From NCBI GenBank assembly GCA_000697475.1, contig JNEU01000521.1, positions 1-19,836 of the forward strand: a stretch of 19,836 nt of DNA, read 5' to 3'. Both the position numbers and the translations under genes were made by a program. Under the pieces are notes generated by a model, which made no database searches, was not told the origin of the DNA, and worked only from the letters and a program-made list of their open reading frames with translations. The first letter of the stretch is position 1, and every line of letters begins with the position of its first letter. Source of the stretch: Lichtheimia corymbifera B2541 (Eukaryota > Mucoromycota > Mucoromycetes > Mucorales > Lichtheimiaceae). Shown in pieces: positions 17,912-19,836 of this stretch.

Positions 17912-18181
17912 ATGGCCTTGGTGGTCGATACTGGGTGCATCTGCATGGCATCTTCCTCAGCAGCACCCTCACATCCAACCAGCAGCTATGTCACTACAAC
18001 CTTTACGATTACATCTGCAAGGAGAATCATACAAGAGATATCCCATATCTTTCGACACGTTTACCCGAGTGATCAACATACACCAAGGTTCTGGATGAGT
18101 GATTCATTTTCCACGCAAGAAGTTACATGGTTCATGCAGGTAAGAGCAATCAAATCATGTGGACTGCAAGCAAGATATTAA
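17912..18181 (+). other. Exon-like stretch ending at a splice donor
   Basis: One frame reads RRIIQEISHIFRHVYPSDQH and then RFWMSDSFSTQEVTWFMQ up to a donor CAG|GTAAGA at about 18139. A second frame (HPHIQPAAMSLQPLRLHLQ..) is open for a similar length. Exonic nature is plausible from the donor. The frame is not settled and no family is recognised. Confidence 0.3.
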
Positions 18182-18234
18182 AGGTCTCTTTTCGATTTTG
18201 GTGGTTGCCACATACATCAGCATAATGGATCGCC

Positions 18235-18811
18235 ATGACAACAAGCAACCAAGTCGTTCAACAGCTTATCACCTCAGATACAAACCATGTATCCATGCTT
18301 CCAAAAGTAAGGACAAGGAGAGCGTGTGTACTATTATAAGCAGTATCCTAAAGAAGGGCGTCAATGGATATCGTCCATAGCAGCGTCATTCCGTGAGATG
18401 TCAATATATACACAACAATGCATTCTATACGACATTCAAGCTCCACCAAGGCATAGACGAGAACAAGCGTGGCAAGCATGATGGATATTCGCCATAAACG
18501 AGGACATCAAGATCATCAAAAACGCTACGTCGCATTGTAAGCTGTCAGCACATACCCAAGTCATGAACGCATGGTCCGTTTTCAATCTGGTGCTACAATC
18601 TCATGAAGGTAAGAACAAGGAAATGGACGTGGATCTGCGAGTAGGTGTTGACAACCACCTTTGAAAAGGGGTCCTCTTGATGGATATTCCCAACAGCGTT
18701 ATGGATCAGAAATGCAATATCATCTCATGGGCGACCAACCAGCAATTTGTTCTCTTATCAATTTCGACGAGCAATGGCGGATGGCGCAATACCAACCATC
18801 TTCATCTTTGA
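18235..18811 (+). pseudogene. Unrecognised spliced gene with one in-frame TGA
   Basis: A candidate chain starts with ATG 18235 in a GCC-ATG context (MTTSNQVVQQLITSDTNHVS) to 18306, then a 37-nt intron with GTAAGG..GCAG. A long open exon at 18344-18608 reads GRQWISSIAASFREM, CILYDIQAPPRHRREQAW, then after TGA at 18479-18481 INEDIKIIKNATSHCK and MNAWSVFNLVLQSHE. A 60-nt intron at 18609-18668 (GTAAGA, TTGAC branch-like, AAAAG) joins in phase to a last exon ending NHLHL with TGA 18809-18811. The exon before and after the TGA is in one frame, so the stop looks like a point mutation (a Trp, Arg or Gly codon may have stood there). No family recognised. Confidence 0.4.
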
Positions 18812-19836
18812 AGGAAAAACTCAGGCACCAGGAATATGGGCTTTCTTTCCAGCACACACGTTGACAGAGAAAAGCAGCGCAGAGTCGATTCTATACGGGT
18901 GGTTCATTCTTCAGAGAAGCAGCGTTTCAAGGGGCAGGAATATAACGGTGTCTCAATTCGATGCTGTATATATCAAGAATACCTTTTGTATATGGATGGA
19001 TGACTTTTCCCGCATCAGACATTGGCGTCAAATTCAAGTTCGCTGATAGCAATGGGTGCCTACCAAGTACCTTGGATGCCTGCTTTCCAGAAGGATTCAC
19101 GAGAATACAGCAACATGCACACCAATCACCATACATCAACGTCGCCTACGTCAAGGATGTAATATTGCTGTACTACAAGGGAGGGTAGAGATGGTAAGCA
19201 TGGAAGAGATCAGTGGATATTACGGAAGGAGGATTGACTATATCGTTTCTTCACACGATGCCGACAGCTCTCATACAGCTACACCAATCAACAAGATATA
19301 TGCCAACAGCAGGATCGATATGGTAAGCATAAACACCACGATTACAGAGGATCATTGTTAAAGTAATTACCTGGTTTTTAAAAAGGGTACAAGGTTGCAG
19401 ACGAAGATGTCAACTACACGACAAAGCAAACAACCATGTCACAACTAAGGCCTACATCTCCCATGAATTAATGATATGTTACCAGAAGCAAGCTGAGATT
19501 GTGAGTTTTTGGGCAACTGCAGTGGATGACAGCCTTGCATTGACCATATCTTTGTTGTAGAATTTACAAGAGGGCAACAATTTGCGGGCATCCACATTGC
19601 TCTGGTATCATTTGCTTCAGTTAACTATGGTTACGATCTGGTAGACCAATGGAAAAATGGGCGGAATTGGATACTGGACCATGGATAAAAAGGATACCCA
19701 ACAACCATAGCAATGGCTCACTCTTATTTGTCAAGGCAAGGACTTGGAGGATGGAGGATGGCATTGCATGACGCAAGATAAAACGCGAGTCTCGTTATCA
19801 TGGTGATGGAGTGGATCCGATTCCTGTTTTTTTTTT
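18812..19836 (+). other. Gene-like but unresolved region
   Basis: Several stretches look coding on plus: about 18747-19046 (ADGAIPTIFIFEGKTQ..), 18961-19188 (ADSNGCLPSTLDACFPEG..) and about 19575-19685 (IALVSFASVNYGYDLVDQW). Good splice signals occur: GTAAGC donors near 19194 and 19331, and a GTGAGT donor at about 19501 paired with TTGTTGTAG at about 19560. I could not chain these into one frame. The window ends in a run of ten T. Confidence 0.3.

Overview
The window looks like a transposon-rich stretch of a fungal nuclear genome. An early-diverging lineage (Mucoromycota-like) is my best guess. The grounds are short GT..AG introns, one with a perfect TACTAAC branch site, pyrimidine-rich leaders, and a DIRS retrotransposon beside DDE_Tnp4 and hAT elements. 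No rRNA, tRNA or CRISPR was seen. The lineage is an inference.

Layout, left half. Positions 1-437 are an inverted partial copy of a non-autonomous hAT-type element whose full 751-bp copy lies at 7064-7814. Next to the left copy is the upstream half of a DIRS RNase H (minus strand). The downstream half plus the tyrosine recombinase lie at 7815-9321 (plus strand). The 8-bp duplication ACACGTAT marks both halves, so the block 438-7063 appears inverted relative to the original insertion. Inside that block are an A+T-rich DDE_Tnp4 transposon with a divergent-looking partner ORF (about 665-2850), a GTGTGG-type minisatellite interrupted by two apparent solo LTRs (3160-4556), and remnants of an unrecognised intron-bearing gene (about 4780-6990). 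A 324-bp near-perfect inverted duplication sits in that gene.

Right half. The DIRS element ends in a block of nested inverted repeats (9314-9606). Beyond it are two diverged direct copies of a ~210-bp segment (9740-9955 and 14895-15095), a degenerate ~125-bp tandem array (about 10130-11030), a second unrelated 749-bp hAT-type element with its own 8-bp duplication CCATCAAT (12274-13022), and several intron-bearing gene-like regions. The best of these are on the minus strand at 15819-17047 and on the plus strand at 18235-18811. Reading frames here are often open in more than one phase, so I give splice sites and open stretches, not firm protein models.

How it fits together: most of the interpretable content is mobile DNA in nested layers. 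The order that can be read is DIRS first, then hAT into DIRS, then inversion; separately, LTRs into the minisatellite. All recognisable transposon proteins here carry at least one break, so none looks autonomous as it stands.
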